A program made the position numbers and the translations under genes. From Polydactylus sextarius (Eukaryota > Chordata > Actinopteri > Polynemidae), in contig CM028909.1 in the NCBI GenBank assembly GCA_016801845.1, forward strand, positions 9,594,813 through 9,658,812: a DNA stretch of 64,000 nucleotides, read 5' to 3'. Under the pieces are notes generated by a model. It made no database searches and had not been told where the DNA came from. It saw only the letters and a program-made list of their open reading frames with translations. Below are positions 12,746-23,592 of the stretch, in pieces (positions within the stretch are counted from its first letter, which is position 1; each line of letters opens with the position of its first letter).

Positions 12746-14868
12746 TTATATTCCACACTTACTTCTTCATCTTCATCTTCATCTAAATCTATGGACATAC
12801 TGAAACTAAAAAAATTTAAATGTGTGCACTGTTTCTCTTAGTGCATCTCTCGCCATCCCTTTGGCCTCTATTGCTCTCTCAAATCCCTTAGCTGGCACTT
12901 TGTGAGCATGAGTGTGTGCATGTGTATGTGTGTGTGTGAAATTGTGGCAGTGTCAGCACTTTAGGTGGAGGGGGCTGAAAACTCCTCACGCCAGCGGGTT
13001 CCAGTGTCCCCCCCACCTGCTCAGCTCCACACAGTTGGGCTTAGTCCCACAAAAGGGGGGATAACAGTTTCACAGTTACCGTGGAGAGGAGGGGGTAATC
13101 CGCCGTATAATGGGGCGCACCAACACTCACCACCACCCCCTTCCTAACCCCCCCACACACACCCCTCCACTCCAACCAACCAGTTCATTCTGGACCTGAT
13201 CTGCCGAATTGAAGGCCTTCGATACCCAGATGCATCGATGTGAAGTCTAAACATCTCCCTGTCACTCTGAACATCATGTCAGCTGCTTCTATTCTACTGC
13301 TTTTTATAGTAATTTCATAAGATAATTAAAAAAAGGAGCCACCACTTCTTGGTGTTTCCAAATTTACATCCCCAGTTTTGTGTGACAGAGGAATTCTGTC
13401 CCCTTTTCTCAAAACGTCTTCACAAGGTGTGTGCTCATTTGATATCAAAGAGCGAAAATGAAACGCATGCACAGATGCAGCATCACAATAGGCTCTATGG
13501 CAACAGCATCATGAAAGAGTTTGTCCCCATGGTGATCAGAGCAATACTGCCCAAGTAGTTTGTGAGGAGAGTGGGAGGATTTCATCTCATAATCGAGCTC
13601 TTTGGTTGTAGCGTCAGCATAACGCAGCAGAGAGCGCTGCATTTCGTTGTTACGTGTTCTTTCTGTTGTTTAAAACATGAAGTCTGTGAGTTAAACCTGG
13701 AACTTTAAAAAAAAAAAAAAAAAAAAAACCCTAATGTCCCTCCCTGGAGATGAAGCAACAAAGGACAAAAGGAGGCACATTTGTCTTGTAACATATGAGC
13801 CAGCGGATCATTTCAAAGCAGAAAATATGATCAGTTCTTGTTGCTCCTGTCACCTCTGCTCATTAATAGTTATTAATAGTTTCTATTTCTTCTAAATGAT
13901 ATGAAAATGAGGCTGAGCTGCAGTAATAGGTGCCAGGTGCTCAGGACACTTAAAGTACATTTTGTTTAGTTGATTATTAATTAATTAATAGTGAGATTAT
14001 CACCCTACTTATCCTCAAAGGACGACTGGAGCTCTTGGGAAAAACACAGACTACTCACTTTTGAATGCACTGTTTGGTCAATTTATCAGATGCATACTGT
14101 ATATATACCATTTGATGTTTGAAAAGATTTCTACATTTAGAAAGATTATAATGTTTAGTTTTTGTTGACACTGTCATAAAGGCTGTAGTTAGTGGTTGTG
14201 TTTATACTGGACTCCCCATCTATGTTTATTACTTGAATGAAATACCTGGCCTTGGATTTTCTTTCTGGAATTTGGAGAAATGATTTGGCCTCTTGTTGTT
14301 TAATACAAAAACTGGTTAATGTGACTGATTGGTATTTAATTCTACAAGTAAACGACCTTGTGCTTACAATCAAGATCAAGTTGTATTAGTCATCAGTGTT
14401 GTCTCGTGTCTTATTTTGTGTTTCAACCACCTGTGTGCAGACACTGTGCATCACTCACAAGTGGCCACAATCACTTGAGTTTGAAGATGAGATGAGTGAA
14501 GGGCTCCTCTTAGTTTTCTGAAGACGTGTTGAATTGGTCAAGGTTGGTAGAATCTGCTGGAGGAAAGCTGGAGGATAGAAACATATATAAATGTATGTAG
14601 GTATTTTTCAAGGCTTTACATTGGGTGAAGATTGTGGACAGGTAGACTTGATAGGACCTGAGGTGCGGGGGTAAGGAGAGGGTGAGGAGAGAGAGAGAGA
14701 CAGAAAGGGAGGAGGCTGCTCTCATCAAAGGACCTCTCAGACTCTACAAGTTAATGAGGGATGTAGCAGAGACCCTGAAGCCGACAGACCCTGACAGTCA
14801 AACACAGGCAGACGACAGGCAGACGCAGCAACAAAAAACCTGAGGACTTCATAGTCACTGAGATTGAA
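11561..14868. other. Intergenic region between baz2a and the AQP4-related gene
   Basis: No gene is visible in this 3.3-kb stretch. It holds a (CA)n microsatellite at 12702-12740, a C/A-rich patch at 13000-13170, and an A-run near 13708-13728. Close to the next gene are a TATA-like TATATAAAT near 14583 and a (GA)-rich tract at 14690-14710. The last 250 bases probably include the promoter and 5' UTR of the aquaporin. The few open frames are 60-90 codons and resemble nothing I know. Confidence 0.6.
12702..12740. repeat. (CA)n microsatellite
   Basis: Perfect dinucleotide array of about 19 units in the baz2a-aquaporin intergenic region. Confidence 0.95.
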
Positions 14869-17419
14869 ATGACGTGGCGTGAGGTAAGCATCTTATTTTA
14901 TTGCATTGCTGTTTAAATCCTTCAGATTTTCCATTTAGACTGATGATTATTGAACATTCAAATAAACATAAAAAATATAATTTACATATACATATAAAAC
15001 ATATATTTTGATATAATCAACATCAATTTCATCAGTGATCATTTGTGTATTGTGTATTTTATTTTAAACACAAACACTATTGTCTGCCATATATAATGCT
15101 GCCATTGAGGATTAATCTGTGAATATAAATACTATTAATAATGTGAACATAAATTACATACATACAATTACATACATACAATTACATACAATTCAATGAG
15201 TTGAATCACTGACATATATTTTACTGACATGAAGTTGACACGTTTATGTTTAATAATTGTGTAACAGGTGTTGTCTCTGTCATGTTTTCAGGTTTATAAA
15301 GTCACTTGTGTCAACACTTTACAGTTTTTATTGCTTCTGCCAGTGGAAAGATAAACATAATCATCGATACAACATATAAGGCCTTTATTGGATTCCGTGG
15401 CTGTAAAGATTATATGACTGTATCTCACAGTTTTTACAGATTTTAATAATTCAACCCTGCATTATTTGAGGTTTTTCCCTTTTAACATGCCTCATATTTG
15501 AAAAAGTCTTAGTGGAATAAATATAGGTGGTGTTTGTTTGTTTGTGTCCCTATTTTTCCGAGAAGCTACGGAGTCGGCAGTTCTGGCGAGCCATGCTGGC
15601 AGAGCTGCTTGGCACCCTGGTGTTAGTGAGCGCCATGCTGGGTGCCTCCATGCCAGGTCCTGGAGAGGCCCCTGGGGGACCCCTGTACCCAGCTGTAGCA
15701 ATCGGTGTGGTGATTGTTGCACTGGGACACTGTTTTGGAGAAATAAGTGGGGCACAGGTGAATGTCTTATAGTAACATAGATTTTAAGATTTTCTTTTTT
15801 TTACTGATTGTCTTGAATTTGATGGTAACTCTTTGTTGGTAGCAACAAAGCAATTGTCAGTGGTAAAAGAGGTACTCAAATCTTTTATTTAAACAGGATC
15901 CAAAGGATCGCAACATAATTTCAGTTAATTTGTTTTTTGTTTGATCTCTAATCTTTGTCATCACTTGACATGTGTCATTTAAACCAAACTATCTGCAGAT
16001 TAGAGTGAATATGCTTCTCACGCCTGCGTCTGTGCTCTGTGATCAGGTGAACCCTGCAGTGACTCTGTCCATGTTGGCCACTCGGAGAGTAGATGGTGTC
16101 AGGGCCCTTCTTTATATCGCTGCACAGTGTCTGGGGGCCTCTTTAGGAGCTGGAGCCCTTTACCTGGCCCTGCCACTGAAAACCTACGCAGACCACTTCG
16201 TCAACAAAGTGAGTTAGTGACAACACAAGAGACACAACATCTGAACACTCTTGTCTTATTTTTCTTCTCATTTTTCTTTTTACTTTTCTTTTCTTTCCCC
16301 TGTCTTTGCATTTCCTTTCCAGGTACCCATAGAGCTGAATGCAGCCCAGGCACTGGGCATAGAGGTGCTGTGCACCTTCCAGATGGTGTTCACTATATTC
16401 TCAGTGGAGGACCAGCGACGGAGAGAGTGTCCAGAACCAGGAAACTTGGCCATTGGATTTGCACACACAGCTGGAGTATTAATAGGGGTAAAATTAGCTT
16501 TATATTATTCTGTCAGATATAACTGAACTGTTTTGTTGTCATGAGCTGTCAATTTACAGTTGTATTTATTTTGTGGTCTCAATTCCCAATGCACACAACT
16601 GCCCCAACTACAGCCTTTGCTACTCAGTTAATAGTCACACTTACATGAATCAGTGACACTAATCTGAAATCTGTGGCTGAAATTTCCAAAATGAGTCCAT
16701 GTGAGAATTTGAGTCCATTGTAATGAAATTTCCTCTAGGTGTTTTTGATCTTGACCTTTGATTAAATCAGTTCATTTTTGAGTCTACAGAGAAAAACATA
16801 ACGCTGCTGACCATGACTGCTGGAACGGAGGCATAAGAAGACATGAACAAGCATCCATCATAAATTTAAATGCACAAACATACACAAAACACAGCTTTCT
16901 GGAGAGCTGTAACTCAGTTGTGGGGCATGTGACACTGCAGAATGGTTTTGGGACAGACCAGACCCCAATAGTGTTGCGTGACTGATTTAATATATGTGTT
17001 GTTTTTCTGTCAGGCTCGGTTCTCTGGTGCGAGCATGAATCCTGCACGTACTCTGGGTCCTGCCATCATCACTGGGTTCTGGGAAAACCACTGGGTGAGA
17101 AAGAAATACAAAATTCAAACCTGTCTCCAAATCAGATCACACTCATGTCTCTGTTACAGCCTCATAGGCTCATATAGCCTATTTGTCTTTTGTTGACCTG
17201 CAGGTTTATTGGATCGGACCAGTGCTTGGTGCTGTCCTGGCCGGAGTGTCCCACGAGTTCTTCTTTGCACCAAGCGCCTCTCGTCAGAAACTGGTGGCAT
17301 GTCTGACCTGTAAGGATATTGAGATTGTGGAGACAGCCAGTATGACGGGATCATCGCTGTCCACGGTCACACAGAATGCCATGAGAGCCAAACAGGCCAA
17401 CAAACAAGAAAACAACTGA
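14869..17419 (+). CDS. AQP4-related water-channel family protein, possibly aqp14
   Basis: A six-transmembrane major-intrinsic-protein channel. Exons: 14869-14883, 15563-15757, 16047-16208, 16323-16487, 17014-17094, 17204-17419 (TGA). All introns are phase 0 and the product is 277 residues. The start is an ATG five codons before a GTAAGC donor; joining it to exon 2 gives an N-terminus (MTWREKLRSRQFWRAMLAEL) shaped like other aquaporins. Both pore motifs are intact: VNPAV (exon 3) and SMNPAR (exon 5). The 165-bp and 81-bp exons are the classic AQP0/1/2/4/5 pattern, but the usual first exon is split by two extra introns, one directly before the NPA codons. Aligned with AQP4 and AQP0, the aromatic/arginine filter reads Ile-Val-Ala-Arg instead of Phe-His-Ala-Arg. 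The C-tail (CLTCKDIEIVETAS) is unlike AQP0/1/2/4/5. I assign it to the AQP4-related grade; aqp14 is my best guess from memory, not proven. Confidence 0.85.
15151..15192. repeat. Short tandem repeat in aquaporin intron 1
   Basis: About three imperfect 14-bp units of ACATACATACAATT, in the first intron of the AQP4-related gene. Confidence 0.75.
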
Positions 17420-17587
17420 GGAAACTTAAACAACAAAAGACACACATAGAAACACTGACATTCTGCAATATTACAGTGAGTTTTGCTAAAGATGCATAGT
17501 ATACAGTTCAGATTGGGCTTGGCTGCTTATACTGAAAACTGAAATAGAAAATGATTCAGTGGTCGACAGTGCAAAGTTTTTATTGTA

Positions 17588-18456
17588 CAGTGGCAAGAAA
17601 AAGTAAGTAAGCCATTTGGAAAATCTGTAGATGATCTGTATCTTCAATAGTGAACAAACACAATCTGTTTCATTTGATTTAAACATGATTTGTTATATTG
17701 TTCACATATTGAATATATCACTCAAATATTCACATTGAGGCTGGAAAAAGTCTGTGAACCCTGTGACTAATGACTCTGTGACTCAACAAACACTAAGTAA
17801 CATCAGGGATTAGTGACAATGGAGTGAACAATGATCAGAGGTGTAAGTTAGAGCTACTTTCAAAGTTTATTCAAAGTATCGTCTCCAAAGATTTCCCATT
17901 AAATTATTGTTTTGTGCAAAGCTACCAAGAGTAATGAAGATAAGTCTAGAAGATATCTAGAAGATATCTGCCTATAAATGGAGAGCTTCTATCTTACAGT
18001 AGGACATCCATTTGTGAAGTGAGCAGAACATCTGTTAATGTACAAAAGACACTTCATACCAATGTGAAAACATCATCGATGAAAACATTCATGTATGATA
18101 GAGGGTGTGTCATGACTCAGGGCTGTGTGGCTCCTTCTTACAGATTAATGTCAGGATTTGGTGTCTGCCAGTCAAGTGCACTGGTTGAACATCCTCATTC
18201 AAAGCTCAGACCTTAACTCAGTCGAGCTTGTTCGACGTTTTTGCTGTTAATGAATGTTTAACCAGTTAGGGGTTCACTTTCTTTTTCCACCAACACTGTG
18301 AACATGAAACATTATATTGTTTGTGTGTTATTATCTTAAGCACAATGTGCTTGTCTATAGTTACCCACTTAGATGTGGATCAGATCACATTTTATGATCA
18401 GTTGTTCCGGAAAACCAGGTCATTCCAAACAGATTTCATACTTTTTCTCACCACCG
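17588..18456. mobile_element. Decayed non-autonomous Tc1/mariner-like element
   Basis: The ends form imperfect terminal inverted repeats: the left end reads CAGTGGCAAGAAAAAGTA and the reverse complement of the right end reads CGGTGGTGAGAAAAAGTA. Both are flanked by TA (17586-17587 and 18457-18458), the Tc1/mariner target duplication. Similarity continues inward (TTTGGAA in both arms). Inside, near 18193-18230, a run resembles the Tc1 transposase segment that encodes SPDLNPIE, but frameshifts and stops prevent any long ORF. At about 870 bp it is a dead, internally deleted copy between the two aquaporin genes. Confidence 0.75.
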
Positions 18457-20532
18457 TACACTTAGAATATCTTATGACTGTTTGTTAATTGTAACACTTT
18501 TTAATGATTTAATCCCTGTCTCCTCCTATAAGTGACTCATGAAATTTTCCCTGAGCAAAACAATGAACCTACAAATGCTCCCTAATTATGTGTATGTAGA
18601 AAAAAAAAAAATGTAGGGCAGCAACTAATGCTAATTTCGGCCAAGCCCAATCTAATTTAATTTCCCGGAGCATAAAATGATGTATTCAAATGTCTATTAA
18701 CCCTTAAATTAAACCTATGTTGATATAAAAGACAGTGGAGAAACAAATCTTCACATTTTAGCACATTTTAGTCAGGTCAAAAAGCTCTAATCGTGAAGAG
18801 GTTCCCATACTTAGTGTTAAATTATTGATGTATTAATATAAAAAATGAAAAAGCCCAAATTGAAACTAGTGCTGAGGACTGTCCTACTTCCAGACCAGCT
18901 GAAGGTTTAGTCAATATTTTAGTAATACAAGATTTCAACCCCCAAAATAGACACATACTATGAATTCAATGTGGAGTGGGTTAGCAAGTAAAAGCACAAT
19001 ATTTTTCTCTAAATACATCACTTAAAACCAGAGTAAGTGTAGTTACATCTCAACCTCCACTGACCTTTAATGTCAGAGTGAAAAAAACCCACTTCTATTA
19101 CTTTGGCTTAAATGTCTTGGAAAATGCTCATTGAGTTATCAAACTGAGGTTCTGATAAGTAAAGCTGATATTTTAGACAAGATTTCTACCCTAAATTATA
19201 GGTTAACATACATATAAATGAGTGAAAAGTACTATGTTTCTTTACAAACTATAGTAGAGAAAACATAGAAGGTAGTAGTTAGTATTACATTTTAACCTGT
19301 AATGTCAGGGAGCACAATGCTGCAACTTTTACTGAGTAACAACAACTGTTGTGAACACAATCACTATTTTCTATGATTATAATTATTATAAAGGATATTG
19401 AATGACAATATGAAACACATGAATCTGCGGCTCACTTCAGTTATAAAGAGCTTTATAGTGAATTTCAGCTCTTTGTTCATCTGCCCAGACCGCAGCTTTA
19501 ATCTTCACTCCGTCCGTGTCCTTCTGTTCAAACACCACCAACACATCCTGGGAGGTTCATAAACATTTTCTAATACTGTCCAACTAAGATGAATTTGTTT
19601 CTCTGTTACTTGCTGCGCCTGTTGACAAGCATCAGTGTGGGAGCAGCATTTTAAAGGGGCGGGATGTGACCTTTAAGGTCCTTGTCGTCCATCATTAGTG
19701 TATGTAAAAGTGTAGCCAATACTATGAGATTCAGTGTTGTTACTTTCACATTTGCACATCATTAGAATATATAATGGGGAGTCATTGAAATCCTGCTGAA
19801 AAACAACCCTCATGTTCATCGTTTTCAGCTGCATCCCATCTTTGTGAATGCTTTGAAATGCTAAAGAGGTTGTAGCCGTGCACTGCAGGTTCAATGATGC
19901 CCTCAATGAGTCCAACATCTCTCTCATGTCTGTGCCTGTTAGCGTCGGTCTCTTCTCCGAGGGCTCCTATTCACAATCAAATGGACCTTCATACCTCTGT
20001 AATGGCTCTACAGAAAGAAAACCTTCAGCGGGAATAAGCTTTGTAATTTGAAACGGACACAATGAGCGCACTTGTGTGCATATGTGTGCGTTTAGGTGTG
20101 TGGCAGACAATTATGTTACTTGCTTTCATGATACCTTTCATCTTTGCATGGTTTTTGGTGTAAATTACCATATTTGTTTTTGTCTTAAAGTATAATTTAA
20201 AGGGTCAGTTCACTCAAATTATGTACATTTTCTCAACGTATTGTGGCATTTAACCTTGCAGATAAATGTGGTTTGGCATAATTCTGCCTTTACCACAGGT
20301 AAGGTCAGTTCAGTTCAACTAGTTGTAAGTGAGAAAATATGCTTTTGGATGAAATGTCTCTTTAAAAATCAACTTTTTAACAAAATAAATACCATATTGA
20401 CTGTGTTTTAAAATTATGATTTGAGCTACTGTACATACTTTATTTGATTTCTTCAGAAATAAAAAATATATTAGCAATCAAAATATCACTATAGAAGTGT
20501 AATTTGGATGCACACATGTACATATAAAACTC

Positions 20533-20535
<3 letters not shown>

Positions 20536-20596
<61 letters not shown>
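20536..20596. repeat. (CA)n microsatellite
   Basis: Perfect array of about 30 units upstream of mip. Confidence 0.95.
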
Positions 20597-20599
<3 letters not shown>

Positions 20600-20876
20600 C
20601 ATGCACAATAGCTATAACTGCCACAGTGCCGCCAGCATTTTGCATTGTGTGTGTGTTCTTTCTAACATGTATAAAAGGGAGTTAAAACGGTGAACTCAGC
20701 ATTCTGCTTTCATTGACCCCCCCAACGACCAACCCACCTCACACACACACCCGCGCCACCTCCCTCAACAGTGATGTTCCCGGCTGCACTATCCGGCATC
20801 TCTATCTCCCTTCACCCAGCTCCACAAACACCCGGGGAACATTCAGGGCTTTGGATGTACGTCCTCCTGCAACAAA

Positions 20877-20888
<12 letters not shown>

Positions 20889-20918
<30 letters not shown>
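20889..20918. repeat. (CA)n microsatellite
   Basis: Perfect array of about 15 units preceded by a short CT run, upstream of mip. Confidence 0.95.
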
Positions 20919-20920
<2 letters not shown>

Positions 20921-22271
20921 GAGAAACAAACACTCTCGCACTTTGCAAACCTTTGCCAAGTACAACCTAGAAGCCCCGTCACAACAGACGGTACAGTTCG
21001 CTCTGTTGTATTGTTGGTTTGTTACTCGGGCTCACTGTTTTTTTACACTTTGATTATTTACTTTGTAGCTTTTCTACTTTGCACACATAAGCCAGATTTA
21101 CTTCTTCTCCACCAAACGATGTTGGCAGCCCAGCAGTGCCAGGAAGAGCTCTGAGCTCTGCTGCAATGTCAAGTTCAGGTTTTAGTGTTTAGTGGCCTCA
21201 GCAATGACCCTTGCCACCAGAAAGACACTTGTCACTGATATTATCATCAGCAACAGAGCAACAGTGGTTGTTGGTGTTATTGTCTCTGCGACACTAAACA
21301 GAAGCAATAAATATGATCATGAAGCTGTTGCTTTAGCATTTAAGCGTGTTCAAGACAACTCTTTGCAAGCGGTTACTTCTGCACTTTAGTTTAATATGTA
21401 TTTTTGTCTTGTCCTTGTCCATATGAAGCTCACATACTTGTTATAGACAATGGTTTCACAGGGTCAGGCATTTCAGTGTATGGGTCAGTTCAGCGCTGTT
21501 AGCTTTGAGCACTTCCGTCCGGGGCCCCAACTGTATTATCTGCGCGTGTGTGTGTGTTGTGTGCATGTCTTTGTGCATGCATGTGTGTTTTCTGTCCTTG
21601 TCTATGAGCATTTGTGTCTCCTGATTGATATGACAGTTATGATATGTCAACAGATGACACATGCCCCCAAAGAAAACTTTCTCCTCTCGGCTCCAGCTGC
21701 ACTTTGCTATTGCTCTTACTCCTAGTTTCCCACTCCTCTCGAGTAAAAGATATGATCCTTCCTGTGGTCTCTTTTCTCTTTACCGCCCATTATGGATTTC
21801 CACTCTTTCTCACTTTATCTGTTTCTCTTCTCGGATAACTCCCTCTTTTGGCCTTGATTTGTTATAGGGGGGCGACAGAGGGGTTAAGTTTGTTTGATTT
21901 AGGATGTCCTGCACTGCCGTCCCCCGCCCTTGGCCCTACGGGGGGATTATGGCGTCACCTGGGGCCCCCTGGGGGGGTATTATAAAGCCCCTGTCTGGCC
22001 CTCTCCCCTCCGTCAGAGAGGCTAAAAGGTCCACCAGACACTCTGTCTTTCCCCATCTCTACTTTAGATACACCCCCCTTGATGCCCACCTCCTCCTGAC
22101 AGCTCATTGCACCTGAGATCTCCACCAACACTCCCACATTATCTCACACCTATGTCTTTGCGACAGGTGGACAGAGGTGGCAAGCGAACGCAGCTGAGTT
22201 GACTTTCAGACTCGTTGAGTGGATTCGTCTGTTGACGTTCTGTTTTGAACTGACTCTCTTGAATATTTTTG

Positions 22272-22298
22272 GTCAGCTGAGTTAGCTGACTACAAAAG
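22272..22298 (+). promoter_or_regulatory. Probable mip core promoter: Maf-like inverted repeat plus TATA-like box
   Basis: GTCAGCT and AGCTGAC form a perfect 7-bp inverted repeat with a 5-base spacer (22272-22290). TACAAAAG, a TATA-like element, follows immediately at 22291. GCTGAC/GTCAGC is the half-site of Maf recognition elements, and large Maf factors drive lens genes. A start site about 25-30 bases downstream would leave an 80-base 5' UTR before the mip ATG at 22400. The CAGCTGAGTT core also occurs at about 22191. The competing TATAAAG at 21981 is not excluded. Confidence 0.5.
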
Positions 22299-22399
22299 GG
22301 AGATCCTTTTTTTTGTTATTTTTGAAGAGGACCGAAAAGGTACACATTTACCTTTTCTATTTTCTTTATCTGGTGGAGAGATTTAAGTGAACAGTCACC

Positions 22400-23592
22400 A
22401 TGTGGGAGTTCCGGTCCATGAATTTTTGGCGGGCAGTCTTCGCTGAGTTCTTTGGGACCATGTTCTTCGTATTTTTCGGCATGGGTGCCGCCCTGCGCTG
22501 GACCACCGGGCCTCATCATGTCCTTCATGTGGCCCTGTGCTTTGGCCTGGCAGCTGCCACCCTCATCCAATCCATCGGCCACATCAGCGGCGGCCACATC
22601 AACCCTGCCGTTACCTTCGCCTACCTTGTCGGCTCTCAGATGTCTCTTTTCCGTGCCTTTTTCTACATGGTTGCCCAGTGCTTTGGTGCTGTAGCTGGTG
22701 CTGCTGTGCTGTATGGGGTCACACCCGGCAACATGAGAGGCAACATGGCAATGAACACGGTAAGGATTTGGATATTTCAGAAAAGTTTTTGGTGGTGACA
22801 CATCATGTTGAACTAGTTTATGGAGGATTTTACAAGTGGTGCCAATTCAGTTTGGTTTTATGAGGCCATCCAGGCCATGAATTGAAAAATTAAGTAACAA
22901 TTCAATTCAAGCAACTTTTCTTAACTCTTAACTTAACTTTCTTAACTAAATATTTTTCATTCCTCTGTGTATCTCCAGCTGCAGCCGGGCATCAGCATGG
23001 GAATGGCCACCACTGTCGAGGTTTTCCTCACCATGCAGCTTGTGATTTGTGTCTTCGCCGTGACTGATGAGAGGAGAAACGGACGTATGGGATCTGCTGC
23101 ACTCTCCATCGGCTTCTCCGTCACCATTGGACATCTCATGGGGGTGAGACACAAGGATAAACAACAACAAATATGTACACATGCACATAGATAAGTGTGA
23201 ATATTTAACAACACATTACAGTAACAAGCGCTTTGTGTTTCAGATGTACTACACTGGTGCTGGAATGAACCCTGCTCGATCCTTTGCCCCTGCCATGCTC
23301 TTCAGGAACTTCATCAACCACTGGGTAGGACCTGAAATCAAGTCACCTTTTCAGCAGAAACTAGAAATAAATGACACACCTTAACACTGATATCTGTTAT
23401 CGGCAGGTGTACTGGGTTGGTCCTATGATTGGAGGTGCCATGGGTGCACTCCTGTACGACTTCATGCTGTTCCCACGCATGAGGGGTCTGTCTGAGCGCC
23501 TGGCCACACTGAAGGGCAGCCGTCCCCCTGAGAGTGAGACCCAGCCAGAGACCCGCGGGGAGCCCATCGAGCTCAAGACGCAAGCCCTATAA
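22400..23592 (+). CDS. mip: Major intrinsic protein of lens fiber (aquaporin-0)
   Basis: Lens-fibre water channel and adhesion protein of the fibre-cell plasma membrane. Exons: 22400-22759 (360 bp), 22979-23143 (165 bp), 23244-23324 (81 bp), 23407-23592 (TAA). The product is 263 residues, exactly the usual AQP0 length. The start (CACC before ATG) opens MWEFRSMNFWRAVFAEF, the AQP0 signature. Both NPA motifs are intact (HINPAV, GMNPAR). Filter residues are the expected Phe (CFGL), His (IGHLMG), Ala and Arg. The C-tail keeps the amphipathic calmodulin-binding helix (RMRGLSERLATLKG) and the RGEPIELKTQAL end typical of fish AQP0. Teleosts have two copies, mipa and mipb; from sequence alone I lean slightly to mipb but cannot settle it. 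Same strand as baz2a, consistent with conserved 12q13-type linkage. Confidence 0.97.

Larger units (their letters stand above)
17420..22270. other. Intergenic region between the AQP4-related gene and mip
   Basis: About 4.9 kb with no recognised gene. It starts with the 3' UTR of the upstream aquaporin, whose end I cannot place, followed by the Tc1-like relic. Then comes A/T-rich unique DNA (18460-20500), a (CA)n tract at 20536-20596, a shorter one at 20889-20918, and C-rich promoter-like sequence at 21900-22140. A TATAAAG at 21981-21987 lies in the C/G-rich part and could be an upstream mip start site. Confidence 0.55.

Noticed and set aside
22316..22801. 161-codon open frame on the minus strand across mip exon 1
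   Set aside because: It is the antisense shadow of the conserved mip coding exon; its product resembles no protein family I know.
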